A DNA stretch of 56,533 nt, taken from NCBI GenBank assembly GCA_937951615.1, contig CALFBH010000015.1, forward strand, positions 1-56,533, in the 5' to 3' direction. Origin of the DNA: an uncultured Saprospiraceae bacterium. Its GTDB lineage: Bacteria > Bacteroidota > Bacteroidia > Chitinophagales > Saprospiraceae. A program made the position numbers and the translations under genes. Below the pieces are notes generated by a model that saw only the letters and a program-made list of their open reading frames with translations, did no database searches and was not told where the DNA came from. Below, piece by piece: positions 37,311 through 46,787 of the stretch (the stretch's first letter is position 1; each line of letters begins with the position of its first letter).

Positions 37311-37378
37311 AAGAATTGTGTGATTGTAAAATTGTCCTTCACAACAATTTCACCATCACACAATTTTTTACAATTCCT
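37311..37378. terminator. Inverted repeat between convergent genes
   Basis: GAATTGTGTGAT and AAAATTGT on the left pair with ACAATTT and ATCACACAATT on the right, ending in TTTTTTA. It is built from micro-repeat words like the other elements but works as a terminator position for both the FMN-binding gene and the convergent SPFH gene. Confidence 0.65.
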
Positions 37379-38300
37379 AGCCTCCCAGTTCCTTATTTTT
37401 CTTCTTCATGGCTTCGCCAATCTGATTACTTGCCGAAAAGGAAGCCACCATATTATTCAGCATATCACTACCTGCCTGTGGCGAATTGGGCAATAAAATC
37501 AAATTGGAATTCGTATGTTCGCCAATAGATTGCAAGGTATCATAATGCTGCGTAACTACAATCAGCGCAGAAGCTTCCTGTGAGTTGATACCCACTCCAT
37601 TCAGCACTTCTACCGACTCTTCCAATCCACGTGCAATTTCCCGCCGCTGATCTGCAATCCCCTGTCCCTGAAGGCGTTTGCTCTCTGCTTCTGCCTTTGC
37701 TTTTTCTACAATCAGGATACGCTGTGCATCTCCTTCGTACTGTGCCGCTACTTTTTCGCGCTCGGCAGCGTTGATTCGATTCATGGCTTCTTTTACCTGT
37801 GCATCTGGATCAATATCGGTCACGAGTGCCTTGATGATGTCGTAACCATAATCCAGCATCGCTTCATTCAATTCTCTTTTTACTGCATTCGCAATATCGT
37901 CTTTGCGCTCAAAAACATCGTCCAGCTTCATCTTAGGAACTTCGGCACGGACTACATCAAATACATAAGACGTAATCTGCTCGTGCGGGAAATCCAATTT
38001 ATAAAAAGCATCATATACTTTGTCAGGCAAAACCTTGTATTGAACAGATATTTTCAGGCGTACAAATACATCGTCTTTTGTTTTGGTTTCCACAATGACA
38101 TCCAATTGCTGAATTTTCAGACTGACCCTTGCTGCAATTTTATCAATAAATGGAATTTTCATTTGCAGTCCTGAACTTCTGATGCTCACAAATTTGCCAA
38201 AGCGTTCGATAATGGCTGATGTTTGTTGTTTGACCGTAAAAAAGGACAGGAGTATCAGTACTAGCCCAACTACAATCAATGGTGCGAATGATGGTATCAT
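37377..38300 (-). CDS. SPFH/Band 7 domain membrane protein
   Basis: 307 aa. An N-terminal hairpin membrane segment (FAPLIVVGLVLILLSFF), then a Band 7 domain (AIIERFGKFVSIRSSGLQMKIPFID, VFVRLKISVQYKV), then a long coiled coil with NRINAAEREKVAAQYEGDAQRI and EAESKRLQGQGIADQR. This is the stomatin/HIR-like type and not the NfeD-paired type. It oligomerises into membrane rings or microdomains and often controls membrane proteases; no protease partner is adjacent on its strand. Confidence 0.9.
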   Translation of the reverse strand: MIPSFAPLIVVGLVLILLSFFTVKQQTSAIIERFGKFVSIRSSGLQMKIPFIDKIAARVSLKIQQLDVIVETKTKDDVFVRLKISVQYKVLPDKVYDAFYKLDFPHEQITSYVFDVVRAEVPKMKLDDVFERKDDIANAVKRELNEAMLDYGYDIIKALVTDIDPDAQVKEAMNRINAAEREKVAAQYEGDAQRILIVEKAKAEAESKRLQGQGIADQRREIARGLEESVEVLNGVGINSQEASALIVVTQHYDTLQSIGEHTNSNLILLPNSPQAGSDMLNNMVASFSASNQIGEAMKKKNKELGG

Positions 38301-38467
38301 ATTTTATTCATTTAATGGTTAATGATGATGATCTTAAATTAGTAATACAAGGTTCTTTTGTCTACTTTTTTAGACCAATGTATAAATTTTCAAGGTTAAT
38401 TGATGCTTGAGCCAAAATACTTTAGGCTACAGGGTGACTTTCCATTACGATAAAGGATATAGAGATA

Positions 38468-38585
38468 GTTCGTAAAAAAGAAGATTCCAAATAAACCTTT
38501 TTCCCACACTATGGGAACACCTTTCTCTACACTAACAAAATACGCCACCCTGCCCTAATTCAAGCAAAGATTCTTTTTTACGAAC
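38468..38585. repeat. Inverted repeat, 15-bp perfect arms, 88-bp spacer
   Basis: GTTCGTAAAAAAGAA (38468-38482) and its exact complement (38571-38585). Inside is a small hairpin TTCCC/GGGAA. It lies in the 432-bp divergent spacer (38301-38732) between the SPFH gene and the subtilase. No coding frame or other clear signal is seen there. It may be a small MITE or a long stem-loop; no target duplication is evident. Confidence 0.6.
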
Positions 38586-38732
38586 GGGATGTTCATTGCC
38601 TTCGAGCAATAGCATCCCTATTTTGTATATAAATAAATTTTAATTTATTCATGGCAAACATTTTATTTTTAACAAATTAACCTTAATTTTAAGATGAAAA
38701 ACAAGATTATAAACACGCACAAACACCAGATA

Positions 38733-40709
38733 ATGAACACACAAAAACTATTTCGACTCCTTGCTGTCCTCTTATTATCTAGCAGTGTCACACTACAAGC
38801 TCAAACGACCGATTCACTCGAACTGGTCAATTTATACAACTCGACCAATGGTGAAAACTGGACAAATAATGACAATTGGCTGGTTCCCGGCGAACCTATG
38901 TCTGCCTGGCATGGCATTACAGTCGATCCGGGAGCTTCAGGCTTTGGTGGAGTCGTCACTGCAATTGACTTATCCTCTAATAATCTTAGCGGGACTTTAC
39001 CTCCTTTGTCTTTCTCTGCATTAGGTGTTTATGATGTTTCGCATAATAATTTATCAGGAATAGTGCCCAATATGGAGCTCAATGCCGTAGGAGCGGCTAC
39101 GCTGAATATATTTGATATTACTTATAATCAGTTTTCTCCTACTGACATTTTACAAAACTTATTACCTAATCGGCTTATTGGCAATAATGAAGGTTTTAGT
39201 TATGAACAGCAATATGGACTTCATGGTCCTGCACGGGCTATACTGGCAAACATCGGGGACACCATTACACTAAACGTTAATTATAACGGACCGATTGACA
39301 ATAATACTCGTTTTGAATGGAGAAGACGCAACCAAATAGCACAGGAAGCTTCTTCAAGTCCCAATTACCAGATTGATGCCATTGCACCTCAACAAATAGG
39401 CAGGTATTATTCTGTGGCTAGTAATCTTTCGGATACCCTAGGCATGGAGTTCATTTCTTACGATGTACTTTTATACAATTATAACACTGGTGCAAATGGG
39501 GCAAACATTCGCCCAAATGAATTGATTATCAATTTCAGCCAGCTTACACAAGCACAGAAAGATAAATTACAGGAATTGATAGACAATGGCGATGTTGCCG
39601 TACTTGATTATTGCTGCGACAAGAAAAAAGGCATTTTATTATTGGACATTATCAATGGTGATGTTGATGTGCTGAGAGAAATCATTGATGCCACCAGCAA
39701 AGAAGAATCCTCTCAAAGTGATTCCAGATCAGGCGATGTTCAGGATAATAATTATGACATCCGCTTTGGAGAAAAAAGACCTACAGACATCTGGGATTTA
39801 AGTTTTGATGATGCTCCAATCATCGAAGGTCCAGCCACGTCCCAACTGGTCAGAGTAGCCATTATTGACACTGGTTACGAACCTAATCCTTTATTAGAAG
39901 GTTATAAAATCAAGACCAATATCCCCTTACAAGGCTGTGAATTTGGAGCTAATTTTGTGGACAATGACGCCGATGTTACTGCCAAACATCCACATGGCAA
40001 TCACGTTGCTAGCCTTGCACTGATGGATGTGGATAAAACCGCACCCGTCGGAGTACTACCTATAAAGGCTTTTGGCGAAGAGGGCAGCGGTACTTTATTT
40101 GATATGATTTGCGGCATTCATTACGCATTGGATAAAAAAGCAGCCGTCATCAATATTTCAGCAGGGTATACCGGAGAAAAATCCAGCTTATTGGAAGCCG
40201 CACTCGACCGCACACGCAGGCAAAAGACAATTGTCGTAGCAGCAGCAGGAAACGATGGCGTCAGTCTCGACTCTATGGCTTTTTATCCTGCGGTGCTTAA
40301 TCATCCGAATATGGTTGTGGTCGGTTCCATTGCACCCAATGACCAAGTGAGTGATTTTTCCAATTACTCGCAAACACATGTTGACATCATGGCTTATGGC
40401 GAATGTATCAAAGGCGCAGGACTACATGGCGAAACAGAAGTCTTGTCTGGCACTTCTCAAAGTACAGCACTCGTCACACGGGAAATCGCCCTTCAGCTTG
40501 CCCGCACACCAGATGCATCTTTTAAGGAAATCATGTCAAATATTCCTACAAAAGATTTACCCGCACTCAGTCATTATAGCAAATATGCCAAGAAGATTGA
40601 CATTACACAGGAGCTGACCAGCTGGGCAAAAAACCTGCTCATTGGATTGTTGATTTTACTGCTCATACTGTTTATCATCTGGCGGATTTGGAAGAAAAGT
40701 CACCCATGA
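38733..40709 (+). CDS. Membrane-anchored subtilisin-like (S8) protease with LRR-type N-terminus
   Basis: 658 aa from the ATG at 38733, which opens the signal peptide (TQKLFRLLAVLLLSSSVTLQAQ); an ATG 39 nt upstream is the alternative. Order: leucine-rich-repeat-like region (about 25-150, AIDLSSNNLSGTLPP), an Ig-like part, a prodomain-like segment (about 260-320), the S8 domain with D379 (IIDTGY), H421 (HGNHVA), N507 (AAAGNDG) and S575 (LSGTSQST), then one C-terminal membrane helix (LLIGLLILLLILFIIW) with a basic tail. The catalytic set is complete. The protease would sit in the periplasm anchored to the inner membrane. The downstream CHAT protein has a matching anchor, so the two may work together. 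Confidence 0.88.
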   Translation: MNTQKLFRLLAVLLLSSSVTLQAQTTDSLELVNLYNSTNGENWTNNDNWLVPGEPMSAWHGITVDPGASGFGGVVTAIDLSSNNLSGTLPPLSFSALGVYDVSHNNLSGIVPNMELNAVGAATLNIFDITYNQFSPTDILQNLLPNRLIGNNEGFSYEQQYGLHGPARAILANIGDTITLNVNYNGPIDNNTRFEWRRRNQIAQEASSSPNYQIDAIAPQQIGRYYSVASNLSDTLGMEFISYDVLLYNYNTGANGANIRPNELIINFSQLTQAQKDKLQELIDNGDVAVLDYCCDKKKGILLLDIINGDVDVLREIIDATSKEESSQSDSRSGDVQDNNYDIRFGEKRPTDIWDLSFDDAPIIEGPATSQLVRVAIIDTGYEPNPLLEGYKIKTNIPLQGCEFGANFVDNDADVTAKHPHGNHVASLALMDVDKTAPVGVLPIKAFGEEGSGTLFDMICGIHYALDKKAAVINISAGYTGEKSSLLEAALDRTRRQKTIVVAAAGNDGVSLDSMAFYPAVLNHPNMVVVGSIAPNDQVSDFSNYSQTHVDIMAYGECIKGAGLHGETEVLSGTSQSTALVTREIALQLARTPDASFKEIMSNIPTKDLPALSHYSKYAKKIDITQELTSWAKNLLIGLLILLLILFIIWRIWKKSHP

Positions 40710-40731
40710 TTGGGTTTCGACTTCGCTACAA

Positions 40732-40784
40732 CGGTTTCGTAAACTTGTGCCGGAGCCTTGCGGAAAAGCGAGTTTGCTAAACCT
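40732..40784. repeat. Hairpin with GGTTT-GTAAAC arms
   Basis: GGTTTCGTAAACT (about 40743-40755) pairs with AGTTTGCTAAACC (about 40771-40783) except for one mismatch and one G-U. It lies just after the subtilase stop (40709) and may end its transcript. Its arms resemble the GGTTTAGTAAACG words of the inverted repeat at 31761. Confidence 0.5.
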
Positions 40785-40843
40785 TTTTCAAGATCCTGTT
40801 CCTGGTGAAAGATTTAGGTAAGTAGCAGTGGAGTCGAGGGCAA

Positions 40844-41024
40844 GTGTGTGTAACAAATTGCCCAACTTTGTTGTCTCATTCGCCTACTACCAGACTAGGT
40901 CGTGTCTATGACACTTGCAAAGCTGCCTAGTTGAAGGGCTACTCAAGTCGCATGGCGACGAATGATTTGGTAGCCAATGGTTTTAACCATGGGCGAGAGA
41001 GAAAGTGCAATTTGTTACACACAC
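40844..41024. repeat. 181-bp multi-stem element with 18-bp terminal inverted repeats
   Basis: Outer arms GTGTGTGTAACAAATTGC (40844-40861) and the exact complement (41007-41024). Inside are GCCCA/TGGGC, CATTCG/CGAATG, ACTAGG/CCTAGT with an inner GTGTC-TAT-GACAC, plus hairpins GTCGC-ATG-GCGAC and ATGGTT-TT-AACCAT. CAA lies on both flanks and could be a 3-bp target duplication. It could be a MITE or a structured RNA. It sits between the subtilase and CHAT genes, in the CHAT leader. Confidence 0.7.
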
Positions 41025-41071
41025 CAAGGACAACACCATACTTTTTAAACTTCATCTTAAACTTAAGAATT

Positions 41072-43870
41072 ATGGCTAAAATCATCATATTTTCCATTAT
41101 ATATCTGCTATCCCACAGCTTAATGGCACAAGATTGTAATGCCCCTAAATTCAGAAAAGAAGTCCACCAGGCACAAAAACAACTCAAATCTGTTGAGGCT
41201 GTTCATCAATATTATAAAAAGCTGATTGGGAACATGCAAGGGAATGAAAGCTGTTCATTGGATTCATTGGCTTACGCCCAATTGAAATATGGTATATCGC
41301 TGTCGCGAAAAAGACTATATGAACAAGCTATTGAACAACTCGATAAAGTAGAGCAGACGAAGCAAAAAAGTCTTTCCAAGGATATTGACCTGGTTCGGGC
41401 TTATCATTTCAGAGGAGAGTTTTATGAAAAATTAGGACAACTGAATCAAGCCATTCTACATTTTAAAACTGCTTTAGCAATACAATTAGACATTGACGAT
41501 AATAATCAACTGGAATATCGTTATATGCGACTCGGAACTGCCTGTCAAAAACTAGGCGACTATAAGCAAGCCATTGAAAATCTCGAAATCTCCAAGCAAA
41601 TTCACTTAGACATTTTTGGTGCAAAACACGTCTATACAGGCGAAGTTTATAATGATCTCGGAACTGCCTATACAGATAATCGTGATTTTAAAAAAGCAGA
41701 GACCGCACTTCAAGCTGCTATTCAAATTTTCAAAGAAAAAGGCAAGACTCGCAATCTTATCAAGGCCTATAATAATCTCGGTTACAGTTATGGCAAACAG
41801 CAATTGTATGGCAAAGCTGCCAATATTTACAAAGAAGCTGGTCTACTATGCATCAATAATGATTCGGAAGATTGTATAAAAGCCACTAATAATCTTGGTG
41901 TTGCATTAATGAAAATAAAAGCCTACAAAGAAGCAGAAATATATTTTAATGAAGCATTAGACAAGAAACACAACCAGCAGAACAATTTAACTTTTCATTA
42001 TTCCTACGCTGCTACCTTAGAAAACCTTGCAGACTTAAAATTGCAGCAAGGCAATCACAAAGACGCCCTCCAATATTACCAAAAAGCACTCCTCAATTTA
42101 ACCGATAATTTCAGAAGCAAAAACATTCGCGAAAACCCAACCATCAGTCATAATACATTCATCTATTCCAAAATCGACCTCATTCGCGCCTTAGATTTAA
42201 AGGCAAAAGCTGCCCTAAAAGCCCACAAAAAAACAAAAGATAAAAAGTACTTAGACATTGCCTTCCAAACTTATCAAACACTCGACGAATGGATAAGCAT
42301 CTTTTACCGAGACTTGACCACCGATGCTGCTATGCTAACTTGGATTGCTCATTCTCATGAAATATATGCCCATGCCATACAGGTTGCCTTGCAAGCCGAA
42401 CAAGCAGAAGTTGCCTTCCATTTTGCAGAACGCGCACGTGCTGTATTGCTTTGGCAAAGCCTTTCACAATTGGACGCCCGAAATCTGCTCAGTGAAACCG
42501 ACCGAAAGGCAGAAGACCAACTCAACAGCGACATTCGTCAAAATGAGCAAGCTTATTTTGACACACAAGACACAGAAAAAGACAGCTTGCGAATTGTCAT
42601 TCAGCAACTAAATTTGAAAAAAGAAAAACTCATTCAGTCTTTTGAAAAAGCATATCCCGAATATTATAATCGTAAATATGATGCAGACTTTATTACTTTA
42701 AAACAGGTTCAAGAAAAATTGCTTGATGAAAAATCTGCCTTGATAGAATATTTTTTGACAGATGACATATTATATATTTTCACGATTACTCAAACTGATA
42801 TTTTTACAAAATCTATTGAGATGAATACCGATTTTTATGAAAATATGAGTCTTTTCAAAAATCTCATTAGCAACCCTAACAGCGAACTAACAGCTTATGC
42901 TAAACCAGCTCATGCTCTACATCAAACCCTTCTTGCTCCCGTACAAAATGAACTGCCCAAGCAGATTGACAAACTGATTATTGTGCCAGATGGCAGACTC
43001 AATTATATCGTCTTTGAAGCCTTACTGACCCAAGCAATTGATCTAGCCGAAAACAGTCAGTTCAACCATAAATTGCCTTATTTATTTAAAAAATATACCC
43101 TCAATTATCTATATTCCTGCAATTCTGCTTTTGGGCTTCAGCAAGTCAAAAAACACCCTGACCGCCAGCAGTTTCTTGGCATTGCTCCAGTATTTAGCAA
43201 GCAAGCTGATTGTCCATTATCCGCTTTGCCCAATAGCAAAAAAGAAGTTACGGCTATAGCCGAAATGTATGAGGCGAGTCAGGTACTCATGAATGGACAA
43301 AGCACTCGGGACAATCTACTCCAACATATTCCCGACGCTGATATTATCCACATCGCGTCCCATGCCACACAAGAAGGCAAAATTTTTCTGCACAATTGTG
43401 AAGTCCTGACACAAAAAGATATACAAGCACAAACCTGGAATACTAGCCACGTCATCCTCAGTGCCTGCGAAACGGGAACTGGCCTACTCAGCAAAGGAGA
43501 AGGTGTATTAAGTCTTGGCTGGAGTTTTGCCTATAAAGGCGTTCCGAGTATCGTCATGAGTCAGTGGCAGGCCTCCGATGCCGGCACCAAAGACCTTATG
43601 CTGGCTTATCATCGGTTTCTCCGAGAAGGGCGTCCTGCGGATCAGGCTTTATGCGATGCAAAGCATTATTATTTTTCCGATATTGCGACATCCACTAAAG
43701 AAATGCATCCTTATTATTGGGCAGCATTTATACATAGTGGACAGCCTGTAAAAGCAACTGGTCATTTACAAAACTTATGGACAGCCTCAACAGGTTTTTT
43801 GCCTTCTCCCTTACGTTACGGGCTGTTTATCCTAGGAATTGTTTTATTTTTATGGCGGTTTTTTAAATAG
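41072..43870 (+). CDS. TPR-CHAT caspase-like protease, secreted and membrane-anchored
   Basis: 932 aa from the ATG at 41072, which opens a signal peptide (KIIIFSIIYLLSHSLMAQ). The frame extends upstream to 40931 but that part crosses the structured element. TPRs run from about 40 to 400 (AIEQLDKVEQ, AILHFKTALAIQ, ALQYYQKALLNL), then a coiled coil. A CHAT domain follows with catalytic H764 (HIASHATQEG) and C799 (LSACETGTG), and WAAFIHSG at its end. A C-terminal helix (YGLFILGIVLFLWRFFK) anchors it. CHAT domains are caspase-fold proteases, and TPRs usually hold a partner or substrate. The export signal is notable because several known CHAT effectors, such as Craspase, act in the cytoplasm. Confidence 0.9.
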   Translation: MAKIIIFSIIYLLSHSLMAQDCNAPKFRKEVHQAQKQLKSVEAVHQYYKKLIGNMQGNESCSLDSLAYAQLKYGISLSRKRLYEQAIEQLDKVEQTKQKSLSKDIDLVRAYHFRGEFYEKLGQLNQAILHFKTALAIQLDIDDNNQLEYRYMRLGTACQKLGDYKQAIENLEISKQIHLDIFGAKHVYTGEVYNDLGTAYTDNRDFKKAETALQAAIQIFKEKGKTRNLIKAYNNLGYSYGKQQLYGKAANIYKEAGLLCINNDSEDCIKATNNLGVALMKIKAYKEAEIYFNEALDKKHNQQNNLTFHYSYAATLENLADLKLQQGNHKDALQYYQKALLNLTDNFRSKNIRENPTISHNTFIYSKIDLIRALDLKAKAALKAHKKTKDKKYLDIAFQTYQTLDEWISIFYRDLTTDAAMLTWIAHSHEIYAHAIQVALQAEQAEVAFHFAERARAVLLWQSLSQLDARNLLSETDRKAEDQLNSDIRQNEQAYFDTQDTEKDSLRIVIQQLNLKKEKLIQSFEKAYPEYYNRKYDADFITLKQVQEKLLDEKSALIEYFLTDDILYIFTITQTDIFTKSIEMNTDFYENMSLFKNLISNPNSELTAYAKPAHALHQTLLAPVQNELPKQIDKLIIVPDGRLNYIVFEALLTQAIDLAENSQFNHKLPYLFKKYTLNYLYSCNSAFGLQQVKKHPDRQQFLGIAPVFSKQADCPLSALPNSKKEVTAIAEMYEASQVLMNGQSTRDNLLQHIPDADIIHIASHATQEGKIFLHNCEVLTQKDIQAQTWNTSHVILSACETGTGLLSKGEGVLSLGWSFAYKGVPSIVMSQWQASDAGTKDLMLAYHRFLREGRPADQALCDAKHYYFSDIATSTKEMHPYYWAAFIHSGQPVKATGHLQNLWTASTGFLPSPLRYGLFILGIVLFLWRFFK

Positions 43871-44088
<218 letters not shown>

Positions 44089-44091
44089 TCA

Positions 44092-44883
44092 ATGAAAAAA
44101 TTACCATTCACCATACTCCCCGGACAAGAAGATCGCCTACTTCGTTTTCTCAATGGCATCAGCGACCCGGCAGATATTACAGATAATAAACTGCTGAAAG
44201 ATGATCCGCTTTACGATGGAACTGAAGGTTATACTATTGGTGATAAAGTCGCTAGCCAACTCATCAATGCCAAAGGAAACCTTCCTGGTGGTCGTTTTCG
44301 TCAGATTGAACAAGTACTAGATGTAGAAGGAATTGGACATGACAAAATAAAGGATTTAATTCATAGCTTTTGGCAACCTGCTGCTGAATATTTCAAAACA
44401 CAAGTCCAGCCCGGCATCCTGCTAGATAATTGGAAAATAGAGTATTTCAGACAGCCTTTAAAAGAAGATGAATTTAATCAGATCGTCAGCACACCAGGCG
44501 GCATCAGGAATTCTATTGCCGAATATGTTGCAGAAACACTTCATGAGACACAAGGCAGTGCTGCGGCTATTTTAAGTAAGCATTTTATCCACCAAGCTTA
44601 TATAGACCGCTACGAGTCCGGCGAATTGGGCAGTCATGCCTTCGCGCTTTGGTGGTATCATTTTGACATGGACAATTGGTTTTCTTTTGACACCATGCGA
44701 ACAGCTTGTTCACACTATCTCGATTATTATACGACACTGAATAACCGACTTGAATTGCATCTTATAAAAGGTTTTCCAAATGGCGATGTTCTTGCCGAAG
44801 CCATCACGACAAAGGACTTACCAGTGGTGGTCAATTATGGAGAACGCTGCATTACTTTCTGGCTGGCTTCCTTGTTCGACTGA
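44092..44883 (+). CDS. Unknown protein with a possible helix-hairpin-helix segment, downstream of the CHAT gene
   Basis: 263 aa from the ATG at 44092; the frame runs upstream into the repeat and gives a basic low-complexity stretch that is unlikely to be coding. The segment QLINAKGNLPGGRFRQIEQV and LDVEGIGHDKIKDLIHSF (about 50-95) resembles a helix-hairpin-helix. The rest is mostly helical with WRxxP-free aromatic stretches (HAFALWWYHFDMDNWFSFD). No signal peptide or membrane helix. I do not recognise the family. Its position right after two anchored proteases makes it a candidate accessory or substrate of the set. Confidence 0.7.
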   Translation: MKKLPFTILPGQEDRLLRFLNGISDPADITDNKLLKDDPLYDGTEGYTIGDKVASQLINAKGNLPGGRFRQIEQVLDVEGIGHDKIKDLIHSFWQPAAEYFKTQVQPGILLDNWKIEYFRQPLKEDEFNQIVSTPGGIRNSIAEYVAETLHETQGSAAAILSKHFIHQAYIDRYESGELGSHAFALWWYHFDMDNWFSFDTMRTACSHYLDYYTTLNNRLELHLIKGFPNGDVLAEAITTKDLPVVVNYGERCITFWLASLFD

Positions 44884-45120
44884 TGATTGGGTGGCAAAAT
44901 AATAGTTGCAGTGTCAGTATCAATAACCAAGCAATTTTTAATTAAATACAAGCCACACACACCAAAAACAGATTCTTGTACATCTATCCTTGTACATTAC
45001 GAAAGTGCGCACATTCGTAATACCAAATTTATAACCTAAGTCAGAGTAAATTATCAATTAGCGTTGAGTTTGACGTTTGTATTTGAATTTGCATTTATTC
45101 CGACTTTCAAAAATGGTATT

Positions 45121-46044
45121 ATGTTAGAAATCACCGGAATCAATTTTTTAATGACCTTAGTGGCTACAGGACTCGTTTTGGCAGTTGTCATCCTGCTTAT
45201 TCGCTGGCAATTGGCTCGACGTGGGCGGCAGCAACTCCTGACTGGACACAACAAGCCCCTACCCTCTTTTGTCAAACAATATCCAGCCGTCAATGTATTT
45301 AAACAGGCCCCTACGATACTCCGCTTTAGTCTGGCAGTATCGCTGATGTTGGTCTTTTTTGCCTTCAACTGGACAACTTATGAACGGGAGGTTTATATAC
45401 CCGATCACGTTACCTTCTTAGATGGTGGCCCCGAAGTTATTCGCACGCCACCTCCGCCGCTTCCACCGCCTCCTCCACCTCCGCCTCCGCCAGTCATAGA
45501 GGAAGTACCAGAAGCAGAAGTGGAAGAAGATGTCGAATTTGAAGACACGACTGTAGAGGAAGAAACTGAAGTCATAGCTCCACCACAACCTCCTGCTCCA
45601 CCACCGCCACCGACTATTGAAGATATTCCAACTCCATCGCCACCTCCTCCTATAGAAATTGTAGAGGAAGACCCGGAGGCTAATAAAATCTTTATCAACG
45701 TACAACAAATGCCCCGATTCATAGGCTGTGAAGATATAGGTGGCACAAACACGGACAAGAAAGTTTGTGCAGAGAAAAAGATGTTGGAGTTCATTTATAA
45801 AAACATTAATTATCCAACCATTGCCCGTGAAAATGGCATTCAAGGAATGGCTGTTATTAGTTTTGTTATTGAAAAAGACGGCTCTGTAACTACTCCACAA
45901 ATTATCAGAAATGTGGCAGGTGGATGTGGCAAAGAAGCGCTACGTGTAGTCAAAACCATGCCCAAGTGGATACCAGGAAAACAAAGAAATAAAGCGGTGC
46001 GGGTACAATTCAATCTGCCTGTTCGCTTTAAATTACAGAATTGA
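45121..46044 (+). CDS. TonB-family energy transducer (copy 1)
   Basis: 307 aa from the ATG at 45121; an in-frame TTG at 45064 is less likely. One membrane helix at about 8-28 and another at about 72-88 (FSLAVSLMLVFFAF). A proline-rich acidic linker follows (PPPPLPPPPPPPPPPV, EVEEDVEFEDTTVEEE), then a TonB C-terminal domain (YPTIARENGIQGMAVISFVI, PVRFKL). It transmits proton-motive energy to outer-membrane receptors. The second copy lies 1.1 kb downstream, and the C-terminal domains are nearly identical. ExbB/ExbD are not in the window. Confidence 0.9.
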   Translation: MLEITGINFLMTLVATGLVLAVVILLIRWQLARRGRQQLLTGHNKPLPSFVKQYPAVNVFKQAPTILRFSLAVSLMLVFFAFNWTTYEREVYIPDHVTFLDGGPEVIRTPPPPLPPPPPPPPPPVIEEVPEAEVEEDVEFEDTTVEEETEVIAPPQPPAPPPPPTIEDIPTPSPPPPIEIVEEDPEANKIFINVQQMPRFIGCEDIGGTNTDKKVCAEKKMLEFIYKNINYPTIARENGIQGMAVISFVIEKDGSVTTPQIIRNVAGGCGKEALRVVKTMPKWIPGKQRNKAVRVQFNLPVRFKLQN

Positions 46045-46065
46045 GTAGAGTATGAAAGCACCTCT

Positions 46066-46123
46066 CTCGAAGGCGCAAAGCCGCCAAGAAAAAACAAACT
46101 TTGCGGCTTTGCGGCTCTGCGAG
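46066..46123. terminator. Hairpin after TonB copy 1
   Basis: CTCGAAGGCGCAAAGCCGCC pairs with GCGGCTTTGCGGCTCTGCGAG around AAGAAAAAACAAACTTT. An outer pair CCTCTC and GAGAGG (46061 and 46167) brackets it. No T-tract follows, so it may stabilise the transcript end as well as terminate it. Confidence 0.5.
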
Positions 46124-46247
46124 AAAATAGCTGACTTACAAATATATTCCCTATTCGCTATTGGAAGAGAGGTTTAAATAAATTACATGGAATAAAATTG
46201 AGCTAACAATATTTCCGATTTTATATTTCATTTTTGAAAAATAAAAT

Positions 46248-46255
46248 TAACTTTG
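46248..46255 (+). promoter_or_regulatory. Bacteroidota -7 element (TAACTTTG) for gcvH
   Basis: TAACTTTG fits TAnnTTTG and lies 23 nt before the gcvH ATG. The nearest -33 candidate, TTTC at 46226, is 18 nt upstream and weak. Confidence 0.5.
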
Positions 46256-46277
46256 GGCAAATTAAAAATACATTATA

Positions 46278-46658
46278 ATGAAAGTGCCTGAAGGACTGAA
46301 ATATACTAAAGAACACGAGTGGGTAAAAATAGACGGTGATCACGCTTATGTCGGCATCACTGATTTTGCTCAAGGTGAACTCGGAGATATTGTTTACGTG
46401 GAAATAGAGACCGAAGGACAAACCATCGCAAAAGACGAAATTTTTGGTACAGTGGAAGCTGTAAAGACAGTATCCGATTTGTACATGCCCCTTAGTGGTG
46501 CTATCGCAGAAGTCAATGCCGCACTTCAGGACAATCCGGAGTTGGTCAATAGCGATCCATTCGGCGAAGGCTGGATGATTAAGATTAAAATGGACGATAC
46601 TTCTGAAGTCGAAGACCTGATGGACGCCAAGTCTTATGCGGAGGCAACTACGAGTTGA
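46278..46658 (+). CDS. gcvH: Glycine cleavage system H protein
   Basis: 126 aa, full length. The lipoylated lysine is K63 in GTVEAVKTVSDLYMP; HEWVKIDGDHAYVGITDFA and VNSDPFGEGWMIKIK are conserved. It shuttles the aminomethyl group between the P, T and L proteins in the cytosol. The other glycine-cleavage genes are not adjacent. It lies between the two TonB genes and just before the VanZ-like gene. Confidence 0.98.
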   Translation: MKVPEGLKYTKEHEWVKIDGDHAYVGITDFAQGELGDIVYVEIETEGQTIAKDEIFGTVEAVKTVSDLYMPLSGAIAEVNAALQDNPELVNSDPFGEGWMIKIKMDDTSEVEDLMDAKSYAEATTS

Positions 46659-46780
46659 GTGAGATATTGAGTTATCAGTTGATTATGTTATTATTATTTT
46701 GCGCAGCAAAATACACATTCTAATAACTCAACCAACTTAGTACACTTGATTAACTCAATACACTCAATAACTCAAAAAAC
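46657..46780. repeat. Intergenic micro-repeat hairpin element with conserved tip
   Basis: Left arm of TTGAGTTATCAGTTGATTA-type units (46657-46695), tip ATTTTGC-GCA-GCAAAAT (46696-46712), right arm (46713-46780) of TAATAACTCAACC-type units. It starts at the gcvH stop and ends 7 nt before the VanZ-like start. Confidence 0.85.
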
Positions 46781-46787
46781 CAGATTC

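Noticed and set aside
40931-41071. Longer start for the CHAT protein
   Set aside because: The extension crosses the multi-stem element and would place a hydrophilic stretch ahead of a clean signal peptide that starts at 41072.
45418-45900. Minus-strand open frames opposite the proline-rich linkers of the TonB genes
   Set aside because: The complement of proline codon runs gives glycine- or tryptophan/arginine-rich frames; these are artefacts of the linker sequence.
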